Shown: piece after piece, positions 44,090-51,641 of the stretch
Numbering within the stretch: the first letter of the stretch is position 1
How the letters are laid out: the number at the start of each line of letters is the position of its first letter
Source: Novosphingobium sp. Fuku2-ISO-50
Lineage (GTDB): Bacteria > Pseudomonadota > Alphaproteobacteria > Sphingomonadales > Sphingomonadaceae
DNA: 64,000 nt
Direction: 5' to 3'
NCBI RefSeq assembly: GCF_001519055.1
Contig: NZ_KQ954292.1
Coordinates: 62,001 to 126,000, forward strand
Made by a program: the position numbers and the translations under genes
The notes under the pieces: model-generated
What the model saw: only the letters and a program-made list of their open reading frames with translations
Told to the model about the DNA's origin: nothing
Databases searched by the model: none

Positions 44090-45733
44090 ATGCATGACGA
44101 TCCATCCGTGCATCCCGCCGGTTCCGCGCATGCCGGGCGCATGGGCATGATCCCCAAACCTCTCCTGCGCCGGCTGGCGCCCCTGCTGCTGGGTGCCGCA
44201 TCGGCCACCGGGTTTCAGCCCTTGATGCTGTGGCCCGCGGCGCTGGCAGCGCTCGCGTTGTTGCTGGTGCTGATCGATCCGGCCCCGCGCGCGCGCGATG
44301 CGGCGCGCATCGGCTGGCTGTTCGGGGTCGGGCATTTCACGCTCGGCAACACCTGGATCGCCACCGCCTTTACCTATCAGGCGCAGATGCCCGCCTGGCT
44401 CGGCTGGATCGCGGTCGTGCTTCTGGCGCTCTATCTCGCGGTCTATCCCGCGCTGGCGACGCTGACAGCATGGACCTTGCGCCGCCGCACCGGGATGGCC
44501 CTCGCGCCCGCGCTGGCGGCAAGCTGGATCGTCACCGAATGGCTGCGCGGCTGGCTGTTTACCGGTTTTCCCTGGAATCCGCTCGGCGCGGTCGCGCTCG
44601 GTCCGTTCGACCGGCCCGGCCTTGCCCGCATCGCCGCGTGGTGCGGTACATATGCGCTGTCGGGCGTCGTCGTGCTGCTGGCCGGGCTGTGGCTTTGGGC
44701 CTGGCAACAGGCGCACGCGGGTCGGCGCGCATCGGCGCTGCTGGCCGGACTGATCCCGCCCGCGCTGCTGCTTGTACCGCTGGGCGGCGCGCCGGGTGAC
44801 AGCCCGCTCGCCTACACATTGGTCCAGCCAAACCTCAAGCAGGACGAGATCAACAACCCGCGCCTTTATGAAAGCCAGTTTCGCAATCTGGCGAGCCTGT
44901 CGCGGCGCCTGCCCGAAAACGGATCGGGCCCGCGAATCGTGCTCTGGCCCGAAGGCGCGGTGCCCGATTACCTGCGCCCCGGCTATGACCCGATCTGGTA
45001 TGCCGAAACGACCTATGGCGGCGATCCCGAACTGGCGCGCAGACGCATGGGCGACGTGATCGGCCCCGGCAGCCTGCTGATGACCGGCGCCACCGACCTG
45101 ACACTGACCAATCGCCAAGTGACCGGCGCCTGGAACGTCATCACGCTGATCGACCCCGCCGGTACGATCCGGGGCAGCTATGCCAAGGCGCATCTCGTGC
45201 CCTTTGGCGAATACCTGCCCTTTCGCGAATGGCTGACCCCGCTGGGGCTGTCGCGGCTGGTTTCGGGCGATCTCGATTTTCAGTCCGGTCCGGGCCCGCG
45301 CACGATTGCGCCTGAAAGTTTGGGCACGCCGGGGACCTGGGGGCGGGCAGGCTTTCAGATCTGCTATGAAATCATCTTTCCCGGCCATGTCGCCGATCGC
45401 GCCGATCGGCCCGACTATATCTTCAACCCCTCGAACGATGGCTGGTTCGGGGCCTGGGGCCCGCCGCAACACCTGGCCCAGGCGCGGCTGCGCGCGATCG
45501 AGGAAGGCCTGCCGGTCCTGCGATCGACCACGACCGGAATCAGCGCGGTGATCGACGCAGGCGGCGGCGTGCGGCGCTTTATCGCGCGCGGAAACGCGGC
45601 GCGTGTCGACGGCTATGTGCCCGGGGCCCTGCCCCCCACGCCGTTTGCGCGGTTTGGCAATATGCTGTCGCTTGCCTGGTCCGTAGCAGTTCTTGTGTCA
45701 GCGCTGGTTGCAACGCGGCGTAAGGCTCGCTAA
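44090..45733 (+). CDS. lnt: Apolipoprotein N-acyltransferase
   Basis: Inner-membrane enzyme adding the third acyl chain to lipoproteins. 547 residues: about seven or eight N-terminal membrane segments, then a nitrilase-fold domain. Catalytic triad: Glu288 in LWPEGAVPDYL, Lys in YAKAHLVPFGEYLPF, Cys in FQICYEIIFP. FNPSNDGWFGAWGPPQHLAQARLRAIEEGLPVLRSTTTG is the conserved end of the domain. Starts at ATG 44090; ATGs at 44141 and 44147 give a shorter form. Forty bp precede metK. Confidence 0.96.
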   Translation: MHDDPSVHPAGSAHAGRMGMIPKPLLRRLAPLLLGAASATGFQPLMLWPAALAALALLLVLIDPAPRARDAARIGWLFGVGHFTLGNTWIATAFTYQAQMPAWLGWIAVVLLALYLAVYPALATLTAWTLRRRTGMALAPALAASWIVTEWLRGWLFTGFPWNPLGAVALGPFDRPGLARIAAWCGTYALSGVVVLLAGLWLWAWQQAHAGRRASALLAGLIPPALLLVPLGGAPGDSPLAYTLVQPNLKQDEINNPRLYESQFRNLASLSRRLPENGSGPRIVLWPEGAVPDYLRPGYDPIWYAETTYGGDPELARRRMGDVIGPGSLLMTGATDLTLTNRQVTGAWNVITLIDPAGTIRGSYAKAHLVPFGEYLPFREWLTPLGLSRLVSGDLDFQSGPGPRTIAPESLGTPGTWGRAGFQICYEIIFPGHVADRADRPDYIFNPSNDGWFGAWGPPQHLAQARLRAIEEGLPVLRSTTTGISAVIDAGGGVRRFIARGNAARVDGYVPGALPPTPFARFGNMLSLAWSVAVLVSALVATRRKAR

Positions 45734-45739
45734 AGGCCC

Positions 45740-45765
45740 CCACATAAAGAAACCTTTATATGTGG
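45740..45765 (+). promoter_or_regulatory. A/T-rich hairpin just upstream of metK (candidate cis-regulatory leader)
   Basis: CCACATAAAG (45740-45749) can pair with CTTTATATGTGG (45754-45765) around a four-base loop, with a two-base bulge. It ends seven bases before the metK ATG, in a stretch far more A/T-rich than its surroundings, and there is no ordinary Shine-Dalgarno. metK is a classic target of S-adenosylmethionine-sensing leaders. I cannot match it to a known riboswitch consensus. Confidence 0.45.
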
Positions 45766-45772
45766 TGTGGCA

Positions 45773-46993
45773 ATGCGCAGCGACTACCTCTTTACCTCCG
45801 AAAGCGTTTCCGAAGGCCACCCCGACAAGGTCGCCGATCAGATCAGCGACGCGATCGTCGACTTGTTCCTCGCCAAAGACCCCGAAGCGCGCATCGCCTG
45901 CGAAACACTGACGACGACGCAGCTGGTCGTGCTGGCCGGCGAAATCCGCGGCGCCGGGATCATGGATACCGAGGGCAACTGGGCCCCCGGCGTTCCGGAA
46001 GAAGTCGAACAGGCCGTGCGTGAAACCGTGCGCCGCATCGGCTATGAACAGGCCGGGTTCCACTGGAAGACCTTCCGCTTTGAAAACAACCTGCATCCGC
46101 AGTCCGCGCATATCGCGCAGGGCGTCGATGCCGGCGACAACAAGGACGAAGGCGCCGGCGATCAGGGCATCATGTTCGGCTTTGCCTGCGACGAGACGCC
46201 CGATCTGATGCCGGCGACGCTCTATTACAGCCACAAGATCCTCGAACAGCTCGCCGCCGATCGCCATTCGGGCGCCGCGCCGTTCCTCGAACCCGATGCC
46301 AAGAGCCAGGTCACGCTGCACTATGTCGACGGCCGCCCGGTCGAAGCGACCGCGATCGTCGTGTCGACCCAGCACAAGGCCGGCTGGGACGAAGGCGCCA
46401 AGGATGCCGAACTCAAGGCCTGGGTCAAAGCCGCGATCGCCAAAGTGATCCCGGCGAACCTGCTGACTGCAAACACCGTCTATCACATCAATCCAACCGG
46501 CAGCTTTGAAATCGGCGGCCCCGACGGCGACGCCGGGCTGACCGGGCGCAAGATCATCGTCGACACCTACGGCGGCGCCAGCCCGCACGGCGGCGGCGCT
46601 TTTTCGGGCAAGGACCCGACCAAGGTCGACCGGTCGGCCGCCTATGTCACGCGCTACCTCGCCAAGAACGTCGTGGCCGCCGGGCTTGCCCACCGCTGCA
46701 CGATCCAGGTGTCCTATGCCATCGGCGTGGCGCAGCCGCTGTCGCTCTATATCGACACCCACGGCACCGGCACGGTTTCCGACGAAGCGATCGAAGCAGC
46801 CGTGACCAAAGTCGCGCATGATCGCCTCGGCGGGCTGACCCCGCGCGGCATCCGCGTCGCGCTGGGCCTCAACAAGCCGATCTATTCGCCGACCGCAGCC
46901 TACGGCCATTTCGGCCGCAAGCCCGTTGGCGACCTGTTCCCCTGGGAACGCACCGACCTGGTCGAAGACCTCAAGGCCGCTGCGGGGGTCTGA
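45773..46993 (+). CDS. metK: S-adenosylmethionine synthetase
   Basis: Makes S-adenosylmethionine from methionine and ATP. 406 residues from ATG 45773 ([27 protein letters not shown], with the signature GHPDK). ATP-binding [16 protein letters not shown] and [20 protein letters not shown]-loop-like segments are intact. A GTG two codons upstream is possible. A hairpin lies directly before the start. Confidence 0.98.
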   Translation: MRSDYLFTSESVSEGHPDKVADQISDAIVDLFLAKDPEARIACETLTTTQLVVLAGEIRGAGIMDTEGNWAPGVPEEVEQAVRETVRRIGYEQAGFHWKTFRFENNLHPQSAHIAQGVDAGDNKDEGAGDQGIMFGFACDETPDLMPATLYYSHKILEQLAADRHSGAAPFLEPDAKSQVTLHYVDGRPVEATAIVVSTQHKAGWDEGAKDAELKAWVKAAIAKVIPANLLTANTVYHINPTGSFEIGGPDGDAGLTGRKIIVDTYGGASPHGGGAFSGKDPTKVDRSAAYVTRYLAKNVVAAGLAHRCTIQVSYAIGVAQPLSLYIDTHGTGTVSDEAIEAAVTKVAHDRLGGLTPRGIRVALGLNKPIYSPTAAYGHFGRKPVGDLFPWERTDLVEDLKAAAGV

Positions 46994-47001
46994 CCTCTTT
47001 T

Positions 47002-47038
47002 CCTGATCCTCCCCCCGTCCGTGCGGGGGAGGATCAGG
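47002..47038. terminator. 14-bp hairpin terminator between metK and the acyl-CoA dehydrogenase gene
   Basis: CCTGATCCTCCCCC (47002-47015) pairs perfectly with GGGGGAGGATCAGG (47025-47038). It covers the stop codon of the convergent dehydrogenase gene. No T-run on either side, so it is a shared structural terminator at best. Confidence 0.75.
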
Positions 47039-48320
47039 CGTATTGCGCCTTTTTCGGGCCCATATAGCCGAACAGAAATCCGGCTACCTTGCGCATCTGG
47101 ATCTCTTCGGAGCCTTCGGTGATGCGATAGCGGCGGTGGTGGCGATAGATGTGTTCAAAGGCCTTGTGCCGCGAATAGCCGATGCCGCCATGCACCTGCA
47201 TCGCGCGGTCGGCGGCTTCGCAACACAGCCGGTTCGCCCAGTAATTGCACATCGACACTTTGTCCGACAGCTCGCGCTCGATCGCGCGATGGTCCATGCG
47301 ATCCATCTCCCACGCAGTCTTGCGGATCAACAGGCGCAGCATCTCGGCCTGCGTCGCCAGTTCGACGAGCGGAAACTGAATCGCCTGGTTGCGCGCCAGA
47401 TCCTCGCCAAACGGTTTGCGAGTGCGCGCATAGCGCACCGCTTCCTCGATGCAGTACGTCGCCGCGCCAAGCGATGAGGCCGCCTGGCGAATGCGGTTCT
47501 GGTGCACAAAGCTTTGCGCGATGGCGAGCCCGCCGCCGACGGGGCCCAGAATCGCGCTTTCGGGCACCCAGACATCGGTAAACGACACGCGCGGGTGATC
47601 GGTCGGCATGTTGAACGTCCACAAGTATTCCTCGACCACCAGCCCCGGCGTCGCGGCTGGAACGAGGAAACAGGTGATCCCGCGCGCATCGCCGTCCGCC
47701 CCGCTGGTGCGGGCAAATGTCGCGCAATGCGTCGCCACGTGCATCCCCGTGGTCCACATCTTTTCGCCGTTGATCAGCCACCCCGCCACGCCGTCGCGCG
47801 TTTCGGGCCGCGCGCGGGTTTCCATGTGCGTCGCATCGGAGCCATGATCGGGCTCGGTCAGGCCGAACGCCGTGCGGCGCGTGCGCTCAAACCCGCCGAA
47901 AATGAATTCCTTTTGCTGTTCCTCGGTGCCGAAATGTTCGAACATGGCAACGAACGGGAAATTGCCGACGATCGAATGCTCGTTTTGCAGATCGTTGTGC
48001 AGGCCGAGACCCTTTGCGGCGAAATGCTCGCGAATCACCGCCATCCACACGTTCGAACCGTCTTTGCCGCCATATTTCTTCGGCGCGGAAAAGCGCCAGT
48101 GCCCCGCCGTGTCGGCGCGCAGGCTCGCCTTGATCAGCAGGTCTTCCCAATCGTGGCGCGGCAGACCGCCGTTTTCGAAATCGGTACGCGCCCATTCGCG
48201 ACGGTGATCGAAAAAGCGGATGTTGTCGTCGGCCTGTTCGAGCGGTTTGATCTCCGCCTCGATAAAGGCGTCAAGTTCGGCCAGATAGGCCAGAAGATCG
48301 GCGGGCAGGTCAAAGTCCAT
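47034..48320 (-). CDS. Acyl-CoA dehydrogenase family protein
   Basis: FAD-dependent dehydrogenase; 428 residues from ATG 48318-48320. TEPDHGSDATHMETRARP and GEKMWTTGMHVATHCATFART are the flavin-binding segments, and AMQVHGGIGYSRHKAFEHIYRHHRRYRITEGSEEIQ is the typical C-terminal region. It belongs to the ACAD10/11-like bacterial group that is usually encoded with an APH-type kinase, as here. The start overlaps the stop of that kinase gene (TGATG). Substrate chain unknown; branched or hydroxylated acyl groups are possible. Confidence 0.93.
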   Translation of the reverse strand: MDFDLPADLLAYLAELDAFIEAEIKPLEQADDNIRFFDHRREWARTDFENGGLPRHDWEDLLIKASLRADTAGHWRFSAPKKYGGKDGSNVWMAVIREHFAAKGLGLHNDLQNEHSIVGNFPFVAMFEHFGTEEQQKEFIFGGFERTRRTAFGLTEPDHGSDATHMETRARPETRDGVAGWLINGEKMWTTGMHVATHCATFARTSGADGDARGITCFLVPAATPGLVVEEYLWTFNMPTDHPRVSFTDVWVPESAILGPVGGGLAIAQSFVHQNRIRQAASSLGAATYCIEEAVRYARTRKPFGEDLARNQAIQFPLVELATQAEMLRLLIRKTAWEMDRMDHRAIERELSDKVSMCNYWANRLCCEAADRAMQVHGGIGYSRHKAFEHIYRHHRRYRITEGSEEIQMRKVAGFLFGYMGPKKAQYA

Positions 48321-49660
48321 CAGGCGTGCTCCCATCGGGCGCGGGCAACCGCCAACGCCGGGTATTTCGGCATGTCGCAGGCAAGCGTCGCCAGCGCGCG
48401 ACGCTTGAGGTCGGCAAGCAGGCCGGGGGTCGTCAGCCCGACCTCGCCTGCCATGATCGCGCGGGCGAGCGCCGCGTCCGATGTCGCCGGGCGCCCGGCC
48501 AGTTCGCGCCGGACAATGCCGAGCGCGTTCTGCGCCACGGCCAGTTCCCAGCGTTCGCGCCCGTCGAGACGCGGCTTGACCGTCGCGGCGAGCCATTCGC
48601 CGACTGCGGTCAGAATCTCGATGGCATCGGGTTCGCCCTCGCCCACGCTGACCGGTTGCGCGGCAGGGGGCAGGGCGCGGGCGCGCTCGGCCTCGGGCGC
48701 GTCGCTTTCGAGCAGGAGCAACAAGTCCAGCTCCTGCTCCGGCGCGCGCCGGGCAACCACCACCCGCTCCAGCGACCGATCGGCACCCGAACGCCAGGCC
48801 TTGCCCATTTCAAGACAGCCCAGCGCCCACCACACCGTGCGATAGATCAGCCAGAAGCGGAACCGCGCCGGATCGAACCGCTCTCCGCCCGCCGCCTCAT
48901 AGGCGCGGGCAAGGCTCGCTACGTCGGTCAGCCCAAATCCCTGTTTGTCGAGCCGGCCAAAGCGCCAGACGGTCATGCAGCCAAAGGCAAGATCTTCGTG
49001 CCCATCGCCCAGATGCGCCAGTTCCCAGTCGAGCACGCCCGACAGATGCCCGTCGTGAACCATGACATTGCCGATGCGCAGATCGCCATGGACCACGCGC
49101 GGCGGCACGTCGGGCGGCAGATGGGCTGCAAGCCAGGCGAGCCCGAGCGCAATGATCGGCCGATCGCCGCCCGCCGCTTCGAATTGCGCGGTCAGCCGGG
49201 CCAGACCGCTTCGCGAATCGAGCCGCGGCAAGTGATTCGCCCCGGCCGGATCGAGCGCATGGATTCGCGCCATGGCCGTTGCGATTTCGGCCGCCAGCAC
49301 AGGAGGAGAGGACAGCGCGGATTCGGGATCGGCGCTGCCCGGCAGGCAGGCCATGACAAAGCCGATGCCCAGCCCGTCTTCGGGCACCAGTTCGAGCACC
49401 ACTTCGGGCGCCGGAACGCCGCCTGCCTTGGCCAGGCGAATCACCCTTGCCTCGCCCGCCATATCGAGCGCGCGCCCGGCGAGCCAGTCGGCAGACGGCG
49501 CGCGGCGCAGCACAAAGCGGTCCGCGCCACAGGAAAACAGCCACGATTCCATGTTTGCGCCGCCCGACAGGCGGGTCAGACCGGTCACCGCGCCATGATG
49601 CCCGGCGCGCGCCAAGGCCTTGCCAAGCGCCCCGGCCAGCTCGCCGCTGTCCTGATTCAT
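48320..49660 (-). CDS. APH-family phosphotransferase fused to a DUF6285-type domain
   Basis: 446 residues from ATG 49658-49660. Residues ~1-330 form an APH/ChoK-like kinase: SGGANMESWLF, VVHGDLRIGNVMVHDGHLSGVLDWELAHLGDGHEDLAF with the catalytic HGDxxxxN and metal-binding DWE. Residues ~335-446 (PDAIEILTAVGEWLAATVKPRLDGRERWELAVAQNALGIVRREL) look like DUF6285, elsewhere usually a separate small gene beside the kinase. In human ACAD10/11 a related kinase is fused to the dehydrogenase. Coupled to the acyl-CoA dehydrogenase gene, so phosphorylation of a hydroxyacyl-CoA is a plausible role. Confidence 0.85.
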   Translation of the reverse strand: MNQDSGELAGALGKALARAGHHGAVTGLTRLSGGANMESWLFSCGADRFVLRRAPSADWLAGRALDMAGEARVIRLAKAGGVPAPEVVLELVPEDGLGIGFVMACLPGSADPESALSSPPVLAAEIATAMARIHALDPAGANHLPRLDSRSGLARLTAQFEAAGGDRPIIALGLAWLAAHLPPDVPPRVVHGDLRIGNVMVHDGHLSGVLDWELAHLGDGHEDLAFGCMTVWRFGRLDKQGFGLTDVASLARAYEAAGGERFDPARFRFWLIYRTVWWALGCLEMGKAWRSGADRSLERVVVARRAPEQELDLLLLLESDAPEAERARALPPAAQPVSVGEGEPDAIEILTAVGEWLAATVKPRLDGRERWELAVAQNALGIVRRELAGRPATSDAALARAIMAGEVGLTTPGLLADLKRRALATLACDMPKYPALAVARARWEHA

Positions 49661-49897
49661 GCATCCTCCACAACTCGATCTCGCCGGAGCCGGTCGTGCC
49701 GAGTTCGATCGACTATCCTTAATCGCTTGATTAAAGTCCAGCGGGGATTTTGTGGCGGGTCCGGCCAGTCGCCCCGCAGCCGCGTCCGGATGACTACCAA
49801 GGTCTTTCGCCGGGAATCGCAATCGGTTAGAAACCAGTTTCGAGTAACACCTTTCCATGCGTGGCGGCCGGGCCGCTTCGCGATACCAGGGGCGGCT

Positions 49898-50917
49898 ATG
49901 TTGGGGCGCAAGTTTCGTATTCAAAAGCTCTCGCTGGCTGCCGTCGCCTTGGCGGCGGTTCCCGCGCTCCTTGCCACGATACCGCAAGTGCAGAGCCGGG
50001 CCCCGGCCACTGCGCCCGATCAGCGCGACATGGCGATCCAGCAAGCGGTCGAGGCGATTACCGCGCGCGCGCATGGCCGAATCGGCGTCGCGGCGGCCGA
50101 TCTCGATGGCGGCGGCCAGGTCCTGATCAACGGCGACATGCCTTTCCCCATGGCCAGCACGGCCAAGATCGCGGTCGCCGGGACATTCCTGACCGGCGTC
50201 GAACAGGGCCGCTTTCGGCTCGACCAGTCGTTGCCGATGATGATGCCCGTGGCCGAACGCCGCGAACGCGGTTCATCCGCCCCGTTGCGCGCCGGGCCGG
50301 TGATGTCGGCGCAACAGTTGATGGAACTGATGATCACGCGCAGCAACAACAACGCCACCGACGGCTTGATCACGGCGGTCGGCGGGGTGAGCACGGTCAA
50401 TGCCTGGCTGGCCAGGAACGGGATCGTCGGCCAGCATCTCGACAGCACGATGGCAACGCTTGTGCGCGATGACGGACACGTCAATCCGGCCAAGACGATC
50501 GACACCCGCACCGCCAGCACGCCGCGCGCGATGCTGGCGCTGCTGTCCGCCATCGACCGGGGCACCGCGCTCAGCCCGCAATCGCGCGCGGTGCTGCTCG
50601 ACACGATGACCCGTACCAGCACGGGCAAGAATCGCATGCGCGCCGGCCTGCCCGACGGCACCGTGTTTGCGCACAAGACCGGAACTCTGGCCGGCGTGAC
50701 CGACGATGTGGGGATCATCCGCCTGCCCGACGGCCGTCATCTCGCTCTGGCGATCTTTATCGCCGGGCCCGAAAGCCACACCAGCCACGCCATGATGATC
50801 GCCGACATCACCCGCGCCCTCTATGACGGCTATGCCAAGGCAGACACCGCGTATGCGCGGGCCGATGGCTATGTACGCGGCGCGCCGCACGGTCAGCCAA
50901 CGCAAAACCGCCGCTGA
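49898..50917 (+). CDS. Class A beta-lactamase-related serine hydrolase
   Basis: 339 residues from ATG 49898, with an N-terminal export signal (KLSLAAVALAAVPALLATIPQ). SxxK motif is STAK in MASTAKIAVAG; KTG motif is HKTGTLAG. The SDN motif reads SNN (ITRSNNNATD). The omega-loop position aligning with Glu166 appears to be Asp in RDDGHVN, with the Asn170 equivalent kept. The fold is thus class A, but the deacylation machinery is altered. It could be a weak beta-lactamase or a cell-wall-acting hydrolase. Divergent from the phosphotransferase gene. Confidence 0.85.
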   Translation: MLGRKFRIQKLSLAAVALAAVPALLATIPQVQSRAPATAPDQRDMAIQQAVEAITARAHGRIGVAAADLDGGGQVLINGDMPFPMASTAKIAVAGTFLTGVEQGRFRLDQSLPMMMPVAERRERGSSAPLRAGPVMSAQQLMELMITRSNNNATDGLITAVGGVSTVNAWLARNGIVGQHLDSTMATLVRDDGHVNPAKTIDTRTASTPRAMLALLSAIDRGTALSPQSRAVLLDTMTRTSTGKNRMRAGLPDGTVFAHKTGTLAGVTDDVGIIRLPDGRHLALAIFIAGPESHTSHAMMIADITRALYDGYAKADTAYARADGYVRGAPHGQPTQNRR

Positions 50918-50939
50918 TTTTCGCACTGATCTAAAAGCC

Positions 50940-50981
50940 GGGGCCTGAAAGCAGGGGCCTGAAAGCAGGGGCCTGAAAGCA
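50940..50981 (+). repeat. Three tandem 14-bp units downstream of the beta-lactamase-like gene
   Basis: GGGGCCTGAAAGCA occurs three times head to tail, followed by a terminator hairpin. TTTCATGTCCGGC is also duplicated just after the terminator. Non-coding. Confidence 0.85.
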
Positions 50982-51002
50982 GGTCCGGCAAACGGGAAAA
51001 AG

Positions 51003-51024
51003 GGCGCTTTCCGGCGCCTTTTTT
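51003..51024 (+). terminator. Rho-independent terminator after the beta-lactamase-like gene
   Basis: GGCGC-TTTCCG-GCGCC stem-loop (51003-51018) flanked by A's on the left and followed by six T's (51019-51024). Confidence 0.8.
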
Positions 51025-51074
51025 CATGTCCGGCTTTCATGTCCGGCAGGGCCGACACGCGAACAGCGCACAAA

Positions 51075-51110
51075 GAAAGGGAGCCCGGCCCGTCGGCCAG
51101 ACTCCCTTTC
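51075..51110 (-). terminator. Hairpin terminator after the small lipoprotein gene (minus strand)
   Basis: GAAAGGGAG (51075-51083) pairs with CTCCCTTTC (51102-51110), with an inner GGCC/GGCC pairing. On the minus strand it is followed by TTTG. About 50 bp past the lipoprotein stop. Confidence 0.65.
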
Positions 51111-51161
51111 CTATACTCCGTCGAGCAGACGGCGCCGGTAACCTGCCCTTGCGGGCAAGGA

Positions 51162-51350
51162 TTACATCTTGGCGGCAGTGCTCGAATCGGCGGCTGCGGC
51201 CGAGCTGGCGTCTGCAGCGACGTCCGAAGCGTCAGCCGAACCGGTGTCGGTGGCTTCAACAGAGGCTTCGGTGGCTTCCGGAGCCTTCTCCGAGCAGCCC
51301 GCGAGAGCAAAAGCGGTGCCGGCGACAGCGGCGAGGATGAGCTTGCGCAT
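51162..51350 (-). CDS. Small Ala/Ser/Asp-rich lipoprotein
   Basis: 62 residues. Lipoprotein signal MRKLILAAVAGTAFALAGC with the lipobox LAGC (Cys19). The mature part is almost wholly acidic and Ala/Ser rich (EATEASVEATDTGSADASDVAADASS), with no domain. GGGAT lies upstream of the ATG and a terminator follows, so it is probably a free-standing gene. Likely a disordered surface or periplasmic lipoprotein; function unknown. Confidence 0.78.
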   Translation of the reverse strand: MRKLILAAVAGTAFALAGCSEKAPEATEASVEATDTGSADASDVAADASSAAAADSSTAAKM

Positions 51351-51641
51351 GCGTTACAATCCCTGGATTGAAGTGAACCGCGCCGGGCAAGCAGCCCGCC
51401 GCAAAGCCTACTCTGGCGATAGACTTCTCGCCCCAATTAATCGGCAATTCATCGCGTTGCAAGCGTTCAACGCATCTTCGGCCACACCCTTGTCATATCG
51501 CGTGGGAAGCCAAGGCTTTTTTGTGCAGTTGCAGCGCCAGCGACAGGCCGACGCGCATGAGAGCCAAACCGTTGATGCCGCTCGGCACGATCAGGCAAAT
51601 GACCTCTGGCCAATTTTGATTCAGCCTCTAACAGAAAGCCG

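Noticed and set aside
50273..51436. Minus-strand frame through the end of the beta-lactamase-like gene and the 14-bp repeats
   Set aside because: It crosses two terminators and overlaps the lipoprotein gene in another frame; no motif.
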